Shown: positions 1 through 9,447 of the stretch, piece after piece
Layout: every line of letters begins with the position of its first letter
Position numbering within the stretch: position 1 is the first letter of the stretch
Assembly: GCF_014694385.1 (NCBI RefSeq)
Contig: NZ_JAAOCA010000005.1
Span: forward strand, 160,854-224,853
Direction of reading: 5' to 3'
Length of the DNA stretch: 64,000 nt
DNA from: Pseudomonas typographi
Lineage (GTDB): Bacteria > Pseudomonadota > Gammaproteobacteria > Pseudomonadales > Pseudomonadaceae
The notes under the pieces: generated by a model
Databases searched by the model: none
Told to the model about the DNA's origin: nothing
What the model saw: only the letters and a program-made list of their open reading frames with translations
Position numbers and translations under genes: made by a program

Positions 1-157
1 GCGCCACGTCCTTGCCGATGGCCGGCCCTTCGCCGCCCACGTTGGAGGTGGTGAAGAACACCGGTTCGATCAGGTCGAAGTCTTGCTCTTCCAGCATCCG
101 CTGCATGAGCACAGAGCCAACCATACCGCGCCAACCGATCAGACCTACACGTTTCAT
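1..157 (-). CDS. asd: Aspartate-semialdehyde dehydrogenase, 5' part only
   Basis: The N-terminal 52 codons are present; the rest lies beyond the left edge. The protein begins MKRVGLIGWRGMVGSVLMQR, the dinucleotide-binding start of Asd, and continues with an FFTTSNVGG segment typical of the gammaproteobacterial enzyme. Asd reduces beta-aspartyl phosphate to aspartate semialdehyde with NADPH, the branch point to lysine, diaminopimelate, methionine and threonine. It lies downstream of leuB on the same strand, 67 bases away with a hairpin between, the usual Pseudomonas order. Confidence 0.95.
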   Translation of the reverse strand, partial: MKRVGLIGWRGMVGSVLMQRMLEEQDFDLIEPVFFTTSNVGGEGPAIGKDVA

Positions 158-182
158 CGCACACTACACCTTGGTTAGAAGT

Positions 183-218
183 GGGCCACCGCGCCCGGGG
201 GTACTTTGCGGTGGGCCC
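183..218 (-). terminator. Hairpin between leuB and asd
   Basis: GGGCCACCGC and GCGGTGGGCCC form a roughly 10-bp stem with one bulge around a GC-rich loop, directly after the leuB stop codon. There is no U-tract, so it may be a pausing or RNA-stability element rather than a full terminator. Confidence 0.4.
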
Positions 219-224
219 GAGAGA

Positions 225-1307
225 TTACAGATTTCGCAGGGCCGCGACTACAGCGTCGCCCATTTCCCGCGTACCGACCTTCTTGCAGCCTTCGGACCAA
301 ATGTCTCCGGTACGCAGGCCCTGGTCGAGCACCCGGCTCACCGCCTGCTCGATAGCCGCAGCGGCTTCGGTTTGGGCGAAGCTGTAACGCAGCATCATCG
401 ATACCGAGAGGATGGTCGCCAGCGGGTTGGCGACCCCCTGCCCGGCGATGTCCGGCGCCGACCCGTGGCACGGTTCGTACATACCTTTGCCATTGGCGTC
501 CAGCGACGCCGACGGCAGCATACCGATAGAGCCGGTGAGCATGGAGGCTTCATCCGACAGGATGTCGCCGAACATGTTGTCGGTAACTATCACATCGAAC
601 TGCTTGGGCGCGCGCACCAGTTGCATGGCGGCATTGTCCACATACATATGGCTCAGTTCTATGTCCGGGTAGCCCTGTGCCACCTGCTCGACCACTTCAC
701 GCCACAATTGGCTGGAGGCCAACACATTGGCCTTGTCGACCGAGCACAGCTTCTTGCCCCGCACCTGGGCCATCTCGAAGCCCACCTTGGCGATCCGACG
801 GATCTCGCTTTCGCTGTAAGGCAGGGTGTCGTAGGCCTGGCGCTCGCCGTTTTCCAGTTCACGGGTGCCCCGTGGGCTACCAAAGTAGATACCGCCGGTA
901 AGCTCACGAACGATCAGGATATCCAGCCCGGCGACGATGTCGCGCTTAAGGCTGGAGGCATCGGCCAATTGCGGGTAAAGGATGGCCGGGCGCAGGTTGC
1001 CGAACAGGCCCAACTGCGAACGGATCTTCAACAGGCCGCGCTCGGGGCGGATGTCACGCTCGATCTTATCCCACTTCGGGCCGCCCACGGCGCCCAGCAG
1101 CACGGCATCGACCTTGCGTGCCAGCGCCAGGGTCGAATCGGCCAATGGCACGCCGTGCCGGTCAATCGCCGCACCACCGATTACATCGTGGTGCAATTCG
1201 AAGCCCAGGGAAAACTTCTCGCTGGCCAGTTCCAGCACCTTGACCGCCTCGGCGGTGATCTCGGGGCCGATACCGTCGCCGGGAAGAATCAGGATCTGCT
1301 TGCTCAT
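225..1307 (-). CDS. leuB: 3-isopropylmalate dehydrogenase
   Basis: 360 residues, normal for LeuB. This cytosolic enzyme oxidatively decarboxylates 3-isopropylmalate to 2-oxoisocaproate with NAD, the third step of leucine synthesis. Visible marks are the N-terminal [11 protein letters not shown], the RxxxR substrate segment near [10 protein letters not shown], the Lys/Asp active-site stretch around [16 protein letters not shown], and the C-terminal [14 protein letters not shown] motif. The ATG at 1307 is preceded by AGAGGA. Only 81 bases separate it from leuD; the methyltransferase gene that I recall lying between leuD and leuB in P. aeruginosa is missing. Confidence 0.97.
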   Translation of the reverse strand: MSKQILILPGDGIGPEITAEAVKVLELASEKFSLGFELHHDVIGGAAIDRHGVPLADSTLALARKVDAVLLGAVGGPKWDKIERDIRPERGLLKIRSQLGLFGNLRPAILYPQLADASSLKRDIVAGLDILIVRELTGGIYFGSPRGTRELENGERQAYDTLPYSESEIRRIAKVGFEMAQVRGKKLCSVDKANVLASSQLWREVVEQVAQGYPDIELSHMYVDNAAMQLVRAPKQFDVIVTDNMFGDILSDEASMLTGSIGMLPSASLDANGKGMYEPCHGSAPDIAGQGVANPLATILSVSMMLRYSFAQTEAAAAIEQAVSRVLDQGLRTGDIWSEGCKKVGTREMGDAVVAALRNL

Positions 1308-1388
1308 GCTTTCCTCTTATCAAAATGTGGCAACCCACCGAAGCGCACAGCCGTGGGGCCGCGGCGGCTTAGTGAGTTGCCCATGTCA

Positions 1389-2027
1389 TTAGCGAAACAG
1401 CCAGGGCTGTTGCTGGCGGTGGCGTGCTTCGAAGGCACGGATGGCGTCTGCATCCTGCAGGGTCAGGCCGATGTCATCCAAGCCATTGAGCAAGCAGTGC
1501 CGGCGGAATTCGTCTATTTCGAAAGTGTACGCCTTGCCATCGGGGCGGGTCACGGTGCCGGCGGCCAAGTCGATGGTCAACCGATAACCGTGCTCAGCCT
1601 CGACCTGCTGGAACAGCTCATCGACCTCGGCCGCGCCGAGGATGATCGGCAGCAAGCCGTTCTTGAAACTGTTGTTGTAGAAAATATCGGCGAAGCTCGG
1701 TGCGATCACGCAGCGAAAGCCATATTCGTCCAAGGCCCAGGGCGCATGCTCCCGGCTGGAGCCGCAACCGAAGTTTTCCCGCGCCAGCAACACACTGACC
1801 CCCTGGTAGCGTGGTTGGTTGAGCACGAAATCCGGGTTGATCGGGCGCTTGCTGTTGTCTTGATACGGTTGGCCAACATCTAGGTAGCGCCATTCGTCGA
1901 ACAAGTTGGGGCCGAAGCCGGTGCGCTTGATCGATTTCAAGAATTGCTTTGGAATGATCTGGTCGGTGTCGACGTTGGCGCGGTCCAAAGGCGCCGCCAA
2001 GCCGATGTGCTGGGTAAAGGCTTTCAT
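1389..2027 (-). CDS. leuD: 3-isopropylmalate dehydratase small subunit
   Basis: 212 residues, the usual length. LeuD provides the swivel domain that completes the LeuCD isomerase converting 2- to 3-isopropylmalate. Family signatures seen are the N-terminal [22 protein letters not shown] region, IIPKQFLK, and [15 protein letters not shown], the substrate-specificity loop of the aconitase swivel fold. Its ATG overlaps the leuC stop by 4 bases, indicating translational coupling of the two subunits. Confidence 0.97.
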   Translation of the reverse strand: MKAFTQHIGLAAPLDRANVDTDQIIPKQFLKSIKRTGFGPNLFDEWRYLDVGQPYQDNSKRPINPDFVLNQPRYQGVSVLLARENFGCGSSREHAPWALDEYGFRCVIAPSFADIFYNNSFKNGLLPIILGAAEVDELFQQVEAEHGYRLTIDLAAGTVTRPDGKAYTFEIDEFRRHCLLNGLDDIGLTLQDADAIRAFEARHRQQQPWLFR

Positions 2028-3457
2028 GCTGCGCTCCCTTGGGTCAATTCACGAACGTCGACGAAATGGCCGGCTACCGCGGCGGCGGCGGCCATCGCCG
2101 GGCTCACCAGGTGGGTGCGGCCACCGGCACCCTGGCGCCCTTCGAAGTTGCGGTTGGAGGTGGAGGCGCAATGCTCGCCGGATTCGAGCCGGTCCGGGTT
2201 CATTGCCAGGCACATGGAGCAGCCCGGCTCACGCCATTCGAAGCCGGCGGCGATGAACACCTTATCGAGCCCTTCCTGCTCGGCTTGCGCCTTGACCAGG
2301 CCCGAGCCGGGCACCACGATCGCCTGTTTGACGCTTGCTGCCACCTTGCGACCCTTGGCCACTTCAGCGGCAGCGCGCAGGTCTTCGATCCGCGAATTGG
2401 TACACGAGCCGATGAACACGCGATCGAGCTGGATCTCGGTAATCGGCTGGTTGGCACGCAGGCCCATGTACTTGAGTGCCCGCTCGATCGAGCCGCGCTT
2501 GATCAGGTCGGGCTCGCGGGCCGGGTCCGGCACGTTCTGGTCCACGGCCAGGACCATTTCTGGCGATGTGCCCCAACTGACCTGTGGCTTGATCTGCGCC
2601 GCCTCCATGCGCACCACCGTGTCGAACACGGCATCGTCGTCGGACTTCAAGCCTGACCACGCCGCTACCGCCTGCTCCCATTGCTCACCGCTGGGCGCGA
2701 ACGGGCGGCCCTTGACGTAGGCGATGGTCTTGGCGTCGCAGGCAACCATGCCCACCCGGGCGCCCGCTTCGATCGACATGTTGCACAAGGTCATCCGGCC
2801 TTCCATCGACAGCTCGCGGATGGCGCTGCCAGCGAACTCCATGGCGTGGCCATTGCCGCCCGCGGTGCCGATCTTGCCGATCACGGCCAGTACGATGTCT
2901 TTGGCGGTCACGCCCACTGGCAGCGCGCCTTCGACCAGCACCTGCATATTTTTCATTTTTTTGGCGACCAGGCATTGGGTGGCCAACACGTGTTCGACCT
3001 CGGAGGTGCCGATACCGTGCGCCAGCGCGCCAAATGCTCCATGGGTGGAGGTGTGCGAGTCGCCGCAGACCACGGTCATCCCCGGCAGCGTCGCGCCCTG
3101 CTCCGGGCCGATTACGTGAACGATGCCCTGGCGCGGGTCGTTCATCGTGAACTCGGTGATGCCATATTCTTCACAGTTGTCGTCGAGGGTTTGTACTTGA
3201 AGGCGCGACACCTCGTCGGCGATGGCCTCGATGCCCCCTTTGCGGTCGGGGGTGGTCGGCACGTTATGGTCAGGGGTGGCCACGATCGAGTCGACCCGCC
3301 ACACCTTGCGCGAGGCCAGGCGCAGGCCCTCGAAGGCCTGCGGCGAGGTGACTTCGTGCACGATGTGGCGGTCGATGTAGATCAGTGAAGAGCCATCGTC
3401 GCGCTGCTTGACCACGTGTGAATCCCAGAGCTTGTCATACAGGGTCTTGCCGGCCAT
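2024..3457 (-). CDS. leuC: 3-isopropylmalate dehydratase large subunit
   Basis: 477 residues. Catalytic subunit of isopropylmalate isomerase, holding a [4Fe-4S] cluster. The cluster cysteines lie in the [18 protein letters not shown] segment and in [12 protein letters not shown]; the N-terminal [16 protein letters not shown] and [17 protein letters not shown] stretches are also characteristic. The ATG at 3457 has GAGGA 8 bases upstream. It is first gene of the leuC-leuD-leuB transcript and diverges from the LysR gene starting at 3600. Confidence 0.97.
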   Translation of the reverse strand: MAGKTLYDKLWDSHVVKQRDDGSSLIYIDRHIVHEVTSPQAFEGLRLASRKVWRVDSIVATPDHNVPTTPDRKGGIEAIADEVSRLQVQTLDDNCEEYGITEFTMNDPRQGIVHVIGPEQGATLPGMTVVCGDSHTSTHGAFGALAHGIGTSEVEHVLATQCLVAKKMKNMQVLVEGALPVGVTAKDIVLAVIGKIGTAGGNGHAMEFAGSAIRELSMEGRMTLCNMSIEAGARVGMVACDAKTIAYVKGRPFAPSGEQWEQAVAAWSGLKSDDDAVFDTVVRMEAAQIKPQVSWGTSPEMVLAVDQNVPDPAREPDLIKRGSIERALKYMGLRANQPITEIQLDRVFIGSCTNSRIEDLRAAAEVAKGRKVAASVKQAIVVPGSGLVKAQAEQEGLDKVFIAAGFEWREPGCSMCLAMNPDRLESGEHCASTSNRNFEGRQGAGGRTHLVSPAMAAAAAVAGHFVDVRELTQGSAA

Positions 3458-3556
3458 TTGCGATTCCTCATCAGGACTTTCTATGCCTTTTCTCTCTGGC
3501 GATACAGAGAGGGCTTGTAGCTTAGAATGCTATAGCGCTAAATTGAATAACTCAAA

Positions 3557-3573
3557 TTCATACTTTTTATGAA
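3557..3573. promoter_or_regulatory. Inverted repeat in the leuC/LysR divergent region
   Basis: TTCATA and TATGAA are perfect 6-bp arms separated by 5 bases, 27 bases upstream of the LysR GTG start. Placement in the intergenic region of a divergent LysR regulator makes it a candidate operator. Assignment to this regulator is inference. Confidence 0.4.
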
Positions 3574-3599
3574 CCGCATAACACAAAGGAATTTCGCCC

Positions 3600-4478
3600 G
3601 TGGATGTGGCCAACCTCAGCGCCTTCATCGCCATTGCCGAACTGGGCAGCTTTTCGGCGGCCGGGGAGCGCCTGCACTTGACCCAACCGGCGATCAGCAA
3701 GCGCATAGCCAGCCTTGAAGCGCAGTTGGAGAACCGCTTGTTCGACCGCCTGGGGCGGGAAGTGAGCCTGACCGAAGCAGGCCGCGCGCTGTTGCCGCGT
3801 GCGTACCAGATCGTCAATGTGCTGGATGACACCCGCCGCGCCCTGACTAACCTCAACGGCGAAGTCAGCGGCAGGCTTACCCTTGCCACCAGCCACCATA
3901 TCGGCCTGCATCGCCTGCCGCCAGTGCTGCGGGCATTCACCAAGCGCTACCCGAACGTTGCGCTGGATATCCAGTTTCTCGACTCGGAAGTGGCCTACGA
4001 CGAAATCCTCCATGGCCGCGCCGAAGTCGCAGTGATCACCCTGGCGCCAGAACCCTATGGGCTGATCAAGGCCGTACCGATATGGGACGACCCGCTGGAC
4101 TTCGTCGCCGCCCCGGAGCACGCGCTGGCGCGCCAGGTCCACGTTACACCGGCGGACATCGCCGGCCACCCGGCTGTGTTTCCGGGCAACAACACATTTA
4201 CGCACCATATCGTACAACACTTGTTCCGTGCCCAAGGCCTGACGCCCAATATCGCCATGAGCACCAATTACCTGGAAACCATCAAGATGATGGTTTCTAT
4301 TGGTATCGCCTGGAGCGTGCTGCCGCGCACCATGCTCGATGATCAAGTCGTGCGCCTGGCGCTGCCGGGGATCCAAATGAGCCGCCGGCTGGGCTACATC
4401 GTTCACACCGAGCGCACGCTGTCGAACGCCGCGCGAGCATTCATGGCTTTACTTGAGGCGGAAATCGTCTTTGCTTGA
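3600..4478 (+). CDS. LysR-family transcriptional regulator divergent to leuC
   Basis: 292 residues starting at a GTG with AAAGGA upstream. The N-terminal winged helix-turn-helix (about residues 3-62, with GSFSAAGERLHLTQPAISKRI) is followed by a linker helix and a LysR substrate-binding domain (about 90-290). Its divergent position next to leuC is conserved in Pseudomonas as far as I recall, so leucine-related regulation is plausible, but the effector cannot be read from the sequence. Confidence 0.9.
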   Translation: MDVANLSAFIAIAELGSFSAAGERLHLTQPAISKRIASLEAQLENRLFDRLGREVSLTEAGRALLPRAYQIVNVLDDTRRALTNLNGEVSGRLTLATSHHIGLHRLPPVLRAFTKRYPNVALDIQFLDSEVAYDEILHGRAEVAVITLAPEPYGLIKAVPIWDDPLDFVAAPEHALARQVHVTPADIAGHPAVFPGNNTFTHHIVQHLFRAQGLTPNIAMSTNYLETIKMMVSIGIAWSVLPRTMLDDQVVRLALPGIQMSRRLGYIVHTERTLSNAARAFMALLEAEIVFA

Positions 4479-4519
4479 CGACTGGAGACACTCACGCCGC
4501 CTGAAGGAAGCCCGCACCG

Positions 4520-6622
4520 ATGCCTGAATACGACGCCCCTTCGCCGCGGTCACCACACCGGGCGCCGCCGCAGGAAGACCCCAGCCTGATGATAATGGCG
4601 CTGGAGGGCGCCAACCTTGGGGCCTGGCGCTGGGACCTGGCCAGCGGCTTATGGCAAGGCTCTGCCAGGGCACTGGCGCTGTTGGGCCTGGCGCCAGGCA
4701 CCCCGCCGCAACAGTACGCGGCTTATATACAACGGGTTCATGAACAAGACCGCGCCCGCGTTGAGCGTGCCCTGAACCGCGCCGCGCAGGGTGAAGCCGG
4801 GCCAATGCCGTTGGCACACCGTGTGGCCGGCGAGGGCGGCACGCTGCAATGGCTAGAGCTCGACGCCCGGCTGCTGGAGCAAGCCGGCCATCGCGTATTG
4901 GCCGGCGTAATACGCCCGCTGCGCCCGCTGGCCACCGCCGAAGACCGCTTCGCCCGGTTGTTCCAGGCAAGCCCCTACCCGATCAGTGTCATCGAACGGG
5001 CCAGTGGCCGTTTCATTGAGGTGAACCCGTGTTTCAGCGAAACCTTTGGCTGGCCCAGCGAAGACATACTCGGGCATACCGCCGAAGAGCTGATGCTATG
5101 GGGCGATGGCCTGCAGTGCCAGGCGTTGCTGGCCGACATCGAACGGTACGGGCGGGTTACCCACCGGGAAATCGTCGCCCGGCGCAAGCACGGTGAGCGG
5201 GTAAGCCTGGAAATGTCGGCCGAGCCGATCACCCTGAACGGTATCGCCTGCCTGCTGTTCACGGCCCGCGACGTCACCCAGCTCAAAAGCGCCCAAGCGC
5301 AGATCCAGCACTTGGCCTACCACGACCCGCTCACCAACTTACCCAACCGCGCTCTGCTGATGGACCGCATCAGCCAGCAAGTCACGCACCTCAAGCGCAA
5401 CAACCAGCGGGGCGCCCTACTCTTTCTGGACTTGGATCACTTCAAACACATCAACGACTCGCTCGGCCACCCCGTCGGCGACGCCGTGCTGAAGATCATC
5501 ACCGCACGCCTGGAGGCCAGCGTGCGCCTGGAGGACACCGTTGCCCGCCTGGGCGGCGACGAGTTCGTGGTGCTGATCAGCGGCCTGGAAGGCACTCGCA
5601 GCGAAGTCACCCTGCAGGTGCGCCAGGCCGCCGACGGCCTGCGCGAGCTGCTGGCCGAACCCATGACCCTCGACGGCCACCGCCTGCTGGTCACCCCGAG
5701 TATCGGTATGGCACTGATTCCGGACCATGGCACACAGCCGGCCGACCTGCTCAAACGCGCCGACATCGCCCTGTACCGGGCCAAGGATTCCGGGCGCAAC
5801 ACCGCACAGTTGTTCCACAGCACCATGCAGAAGGTCGCCAGCGAACGCCTGCGCCTGGAAAACGACTTGCGCTTGGCCATGGCCCGTGGCGAATTTCATT
5901 TGCACTTCCAGCCCCAGGTGGACGCCCGCGAGGATCACATCGTGGGGGCCGAAGTGTTACTGCGCTGGTTGCACCCGCAACTGGGCCAGCAATCGCCAGC
6001 GCAGTTCATCCAAGTGCTGGAAGAAAGCGGCATGATCCTCGAAGTCGGCAATTGGATTCTCGACGAAGCTTGCGGCGCCTGTGCCCGCCTGCTGCATGAG
6101 GGGCTTATCGATGCCAGCGACTTCAGCCTGTGCGTGAATATCAGCCCTCGGCAGTTTCGCCAGGTAGATTTCGTCGAGCGCGTCGAGCGCAGTCTCAGCC
6201 ACAACCAATTGCCGTGCAGCCTGCTCAAGCTGGAAATCACCGAAGGCATCGTGATCCAGAACCTGGAAGACACCATCAGCAAGATGCGCGCCTTGAAAAA
6301 ACTTGGGGTCAGCTTCGCCATGGACGACTTCGGCACAGGCTATTCGTCGCTGACCTACCTCAAACGGTTGCCGGTGGACGCGCTGAAAATCGACCAGTCG
6401 TTCGTGCGCGACTGTACCAGCGACCCCAACGATGCCGAGATCATCCGGGCGATCGTCGCGATGGCGCGCAGCCTTGACCTCACCGTGATCGCCGAGGGTG
6501 TGGAGCTGTCCGAACAATTGGAGTTCCTCGAACGCCTGGGCTGCCACTTGTACCAGGGCTACTTGTACAGCCGGCCGGTACCCTGGCCGGCGTTCCGGGC
6601 ATTACTGACCGGCGAGGGGTAA
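4520..6622 (+). CDS. PAS-GGDEF-EAL cyclic-di-GMP enzyme
   Basis: 700 residues without a signal peptide or membrane segment, so probably cytosolic. Two PAS-like sensor regions (about 20-130 and 145-255) precede a GGDEF domain with an intact GGDEF motif at residue 345, and an EAL domain (about 440-695). The EAL signature reads EVL (in GAEVLLRW), but the other phosphodiesterase residues remain: NISPRQF, LEITE, MDDFGTGYSSL and AEGVE. Both synthesis and hydrolysis of c-di-GMP are therefore possible. GAAGGAAG precedes the ATG. The signal sensed is unknown. Confidence 0.92.
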   Translation: MPEYDAPSPRSPHRAPPQEDPSLMIMALEGANLGAWRWDLASGLWQGSARALALLGLAPGTPPQQYAAYIQRVHEQDRARVERALNRAAQGEAGPMPLAHRVAGEGGTLQWLELDARLLEQAGHRVLAGVIRPLRPLATAEDRFARLFQASPYPISVIERASGRFIEVNPCFSETFGWPSEDILGHTAEELMLWGDGLQCQALLADIERYGRVTHREIVARRKHGERVSLEMSAEPITLNGIACLLFTARDVTQLKSAQAQIQHLAYHDPLTNLPNRALLMDRISQQVTHLKRNNQRGALLFLDLDHFKHINDSLGHPVGDAVLKIITARLEASVRLEDTVARLGGDEFVVLISGLEGTRSEVTLQVRQAADGLRELLAEPMTLDGHRLLVTPSIGMALIPDHGTQPADLLKRADIALYRAKDSGRNTAQLFHSTMQKVASERLRLENDLRLAMARGEFHLHFQPQVDAREDHIVGAEVLLRWLHPQLGQQSPAQFIQVLEESGMILEVGNWILDEACGACARLLHEGLIDASDFSLCVNISPRQFRQVDFVERVERSLSHNQLPCSLLKLEITEGIVIQNLEDTISKMRALKKLGVSFAMDDFGTGYSSLTYLKRLPVDALKIDQSFVRDCTSDPNDAEIIRAIVAMARSLDLTVIAEGVELSEQLEFLERLGCHLYQGYLYSRPVPWPAFRALLTGEG

Positions 6623-6664
6623 ACGCTGCCGCAGCGGCGTCCGCCCTTGTGGCCAAGCTGGAAT

Positions 6665-6701
6665 AAAAAGGGGGGCGCCCCACCAGGCGCCCCCCCTTTT
6701 T
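6665..6701. terminator. Bidirectional rho-independent terminator
   Basis: An A-tract, GGGGGGCGCC, a short CCACCA loop, GGCGCCCCCCC and a T-tract form a strong symmetrical hairpin between the convergent GGDEF/EAL gene and the heat shock gene. It can serve both strands. Confidence 0.9.
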
Positions 6702-6718
6702 ACAGCCACATCAAGCGA

Positions 6719-7168
6719 TCAATGTTGCAATGCCGGCGCAGTGCTCCCGATCGGGATGCGTTTGGCCTTAGCCTCTTCCGGCACAACCCGCAGCAGGTCG
6801 ATATTGAGCAGCCCATTCACCAAGGCTGCGCCCTTGACCTCGATATGGTCGGCCAAGCGGAAGGACAACTTGAAGCCCCGCTGGGCAATGCCCTGATGCA
6901 AGTAGGTCACGTTCTGGGCCTCGGCGTCACGCTGCTTGCCGCCGCTGACCGTCAGCACACCTTTTTCGACCTCCAGCTCAAGGTCCTGTTCTTCGAACCC
7001 TGCGGCGGCCACAACGATGCGGTAGTGTTCATCGCCATGCTTCTCCACGTTGTAGGGAGGGTAACCGCTGCCCGATTCGTTGCGCGCGGCAGACTCGAAC
7101 AGATCATTGAACCGGTCGAAACCGATGGACTGGCGAAACAGTGGAGCCAGGGAAAAAGCAGTAGTCAT
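6719..7168 (-). CDS. ibpA: Small heat shock protein, Hsp20/IbpA family
   Basis: 149 residues. Cytosolic ATP-independent chaperone that holds unfolding proteins for DnaK/ClpB. The alpha-crystallin domain (about 35-130) contains the conserved NVEKHGDEHYRIVVAAAGF and LTVSGGK segments and a GFKLSFRLADHIEV strand; the final IPI is the family's C-terminal anchoring motif. I chose the second ATG at 7168 because GGAGA is only 1 base from the ATG at 7174 but 7 from this one. A sigma-32-type promoter lies upstream. Confidence 0.92.
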   Translation of the reverse strand: MTTAFSLAPLFRQSIGFDRFNDLFESAARNESGSGYPPYNVEKHGDEHYRIVVAAAGFEEQDLELEVEKGVLTVSGGKQRDAEAQNVTYLHQGIAQRGFKLSFRLADHIEVKGAALVNGLLNIDLLRVVPEEAKAKRIPIGSTAPALQH

Positions 7169-7233
7169 GGTCATTCTCCTGAAATTCAGCGAGTAGGTTC
7201 ATTACGCGACCCGTCTTCGGCATCGCGTACTCA

Positions 7234-8226
7234 CTAAATGGAGATGGCCTCGCGCCTTTCAAGACCGTTCGTCGGGCTTTTTTCATCCAGCCCGATCAGC
7301 CTGGCGATACGCTGGCAATCGGTTTCCCGCCGCAATTGTTCGAATAGCGTGCTCGCCTCGGGGTAACTGCGGGTCAGCATCGCTACCCATTGCTTGAGGC
7401 GCCCCGGCGCATAGCGCGGCGACAACTTATCGGTGGCCAACCGCCAAAAGCGCTGTAGCAGCGGCAGCGCCTGCTCCCAGGCCATCGGCGCTAACGCTAC
7501 GCCCTGCTCGGCAGCGGCGATCTGCCGCGCCAGGTCTGGGCGCGACACCAGCCCGCGGCCCAGCATCACATCATGGGCGCCGCACACCTGGCGGCAACGT
7601 TGCCAGTCGGCCACCGACCAGATGTCCCCATTGGCGTACACCGGCACCTTGACCGCACCCTGCACGCGCGCGACCCACTCCCAATGGGCCGGCGGCTTGT
7701 AACCGTCGAGTTTGGTACGGGCGTGCACCACGATCTGCTCGGCACCACCGCTTTCCAACGCCCGGGCGCAATCCAGGGCGCCATGGGGGCTGGCATAACC
7801 CAGGCGCATCTTCGCGGTCACCGGCACATGGGCCGGGGTGTGGCGGCGCACGCTGCTGACGATGGCGTGCAACAGCTCCGGCTCGTTCAGCAACACCGCA
7901 CCGCCACGGGAACGGTTCACCGTTTTGGCGGGGCAGCCGAAGTTAAGATCGATCACCGGCGCGCCCAGCTCGCAGGCGGCGGCCGCACTCTCACCGAGCA
8001 GCGACGGGTCGCTGCCGAGCAACTGCACGCGCAGCGGCACGCCGGCACGGGTGCGGCTGCCCCGCGCAAGCTCGGGCGCAAGCTTGAGGAACGCCGGCGG
8101 CTGCAAGGCGCGGTCCGATACCCGTATGAATTCGGTCACACACCAGTCGATGCCGCCGACCTCGGTGAGCACCTCACGGAGAATGTCGTCGACCAGGCCC
8201 TCCATCGGTGCCAGCGCAATCTGCAT
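7234..8226 (-). CDS. dusC: tRNA-dihydrouridine(16) synthase
   Basis: 330 residues from the start [14 protein letters not shown]. Flavin enzyme reducing uridine to dihydrouridine in the tRNA D-loop. TIM-barrel marks are LAPMEG at the N-terminus (FMN site), [12 protein letters not shown] with the catalytic Cys, and [17 protein letters not shown] longer open frame extends upstream to 8424 but overlaps the thioesterase gene and lacks family similarity, so I rejected it. Assignment to DusC rather than DusA/B rests on the short N-terminus and the ITEFxRVSD-like stretch. Confidence 0.92.
   Translation of the reverse strand: MQIALAPMEGLVDDILREVLTEVGGIDWCVTEFIRVSDRALQPPAFLKLAPELARGSRTRAGVPLRVQLLGSDPSLLGESAAAACELGAPVIDLNFGCPAKTVNRSRGGAVLLNEPELLHAIVSSVRRHTPAHVPVTAKMRLGYASPHGALDCARALESGGAEQIVVHARTKLDGYKPPAHWEWVARVQGAVKVPVYANGDIWSVADWQRCRQVCGAHDVMLGRGLVSRPDLARQIAAAEQGVALAPMAWEQALPLLQRFWRLATDKLSPRYAPGRLKQWVAMLTRSYPEASTLFEQLRRETDCQRIARLIGLDEKSPTNGLERREAISI
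7235..7263 (-). promoter_or_regulatory. Sigma-32 (RpoH) type promoter for the Hsp20 gene
   Basis: Read on the minus strand, CTTGAAA is followed after 15 bases by CCATTTA, closely matching the heat-shock promoter consensus CTTGAAA-N(11-15)-CCCATnT. It sits inside the last codons of dusC and about 70 bases upstream of the Hsp20 start. Confidence 0.75.
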
Positions 8227-8234
8227 GGGGGCCT

Positions 8235-8672
8235 TCACCCGTGGCGCATCAGGGCGGCGCCGTAGCCACTGAGGAATGCCCCAGGCATGCGTTTGGCCTT
8301 GCCACTGGAGAGCTCGATACACACGAAGGTGGTCTGTGCCCGCAGCACGGTCACGCCGTCGGCGGGGCGCACCAATTGGAAACGGCGGTTCATGCGGATT
8401 TTTTCGTCCCAGTCGGCGATCCACGTGGCCATCACCAACGCGTCGCCTTCATAGGCTGCTGCCAGGTAGTCGATTTCGTGGCGCACCACCGCCATAGCCC
8501 GATCAAGGCGGCGGTATTCAGCCAAGTCCAGACCGAGTTGCTGGGAGTGGCGCCAGGCGCAGCGCTCCAGCCAGGCCACGTAAACGGCATTGTTGGCGTG
8601 GCCGAGGCCGTCGATGTCGTCGGGGCCAACTGCCAGCGGCAAGGTGAAAGGTTCAGGTGCGTCCCAGTTCAT
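8235..8672 (-). CDS. Hotdog-fold acyl-CoA thioesterase (YbgC/FadM-like)
   Basis: 145 residues. The 4-hydroxybenzoyl-CoA-thioesterase-type hotdog fold is suggested by [18 protein letters not shown], which holds the usual acidic catalytic residue and the start of the central helix, and by a [12 protein letters not shown] strand. Substrate unknown. The ATG at 8672 has AAGGAGT at good spacing; the frame is open 26 codons further up but has no better start. It lies 8 bases upstream of dusC, so the two are probably cotranscribed. Confidence 0.85.
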   Translation of the reverse strand: MNWDAPEPFTLPLAVGPDDIDGLGHANNAVYVAWLERCAWRHSQQLGLDLAEYRRLDRAMAVVRHEIDYLAAAYEGDALVMATWIADWDEKIRMNRRFQLVRPADGVTVLRAQTTFVCIELSSGKAKRMPGAFLSGYGAALMRHG

Positions 8673-8730
8673 GGGTACTCCTTTGGCAAACGTGCGGTCG
8701 CCGCACACGCCCGCTGGATAGTTTGCCGCC

Positions 8731-8770
8731 GAAAAAAACAAAAGGCCCATTCAATAATCGAATGAGCCTT
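8731..8770 (-). terminator. Terminator of the tRNA cluster
   Basis: On the minus strand, AAGGCTCATTC and GAATGGGCCTT pair around a 7-base loop, followed by TTGTTTTTTT. It is 25 bases after the last tRNA-Glu. Confidence 0.85.
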
Positions 8771-8794
8771 GATTCCCGGAGATCGGGGCAACAG

Positions 8795-8870
8795 TGGCGT
8801 CCCCTAGGGGACTCGAACCCCTGTTACCGCCGTGAAAGGGCGGTGTCCTAGGCCACTAGACGAAGGGGAC
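8795..8870 (-). tRNA. tRNA-Glu (anticodon TTC), copy 2
   Basis: 76 nt including encoded CCA. GTCCCCT acceptor stem, CTTTCAC anticodon loop with TTC, and GGTTCGAGTCC T-arm are all present. Identical to the copy at 9040-9115. Confidence 0.97.
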
Positions 8871-8913
8871 GCAAACCTTCGCGCGGGCTCGTTTCAGCGA
8901 GCCTGGGCAGAAT

Positions 8914-8989
<76 letters not shown>

Positions 8990-9039
8990 GATTTTACGCC
9001 TGTCGGCGCGTACCCCTTACCGGCGATACGATGTGAAAG

Positions 9040-9115
9040 TGGCGTCCCCTAGGGGACTCGAACCCCTGTTACCGCCGTGAAAGGGCGGTGTCCTAGGCCA
9101 CTAGACGAAGGGGAC
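9040..9115 (-). tRNA. tRNA-Glu (anticodon TTC), copy 1
   Basis: 76 nt with encoded CCA and TTC anticodon, identical to the other tRNA-Glu in the cluster; separated from tRNA-Ala copy 1 by about 75 bases. Confidence 0.97.
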
Positions 9116-9189
9116 ATGACCTTCTACCACGGACCAGTCTGGTGGCTGATCCTTCCGAAGTCAAAAAACCGACTGCGAAACTTGGAATG

Positions 9190-9265
<76 letters not shown>

Positions 9266-9303
9266 ACAGGTCGACACCGTGATTTCGGCGCCGTGTCGTG
9301 GAC

Positions 9304-9339
9304 GGGGCGCATATTAAGGGCCCCGCCCTACCCTGTCAA
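9304..9339 (-). promoter_or_regulatory. Strong sigma-70 promoter of the tRNA cluster
   Basis: On the minus strand: TTGACA, exactly 17 bases, TAATAT, then a GCGCCCC discriminator. AT-rich runs upstream (about 9340-9372) resemble an UP element. A consensus promoter with a GC-rich discriminator is typical of stringently controlled stable-RNA genes. It separates tRNA transcription from gltX upstream. Confidence 0.85.
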
Positions 9340-9447
9340 ACAGAATTTCAAAAAACCCTTAAATTTTTTTCAAAGGCTTTCAATGAGTTAGGGCAGCGCC
9401 TGGGGCGAGGCCGCGGTACCCTTACCCCAGTTGCGACGGCCGGCACG

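Noticed and set aside
12..1883. Long plus-strand open frame across leuB and leuD
   Set aside because: Antisense shadow of two conserved genes in high-GC DNA; no protein family resemblance.
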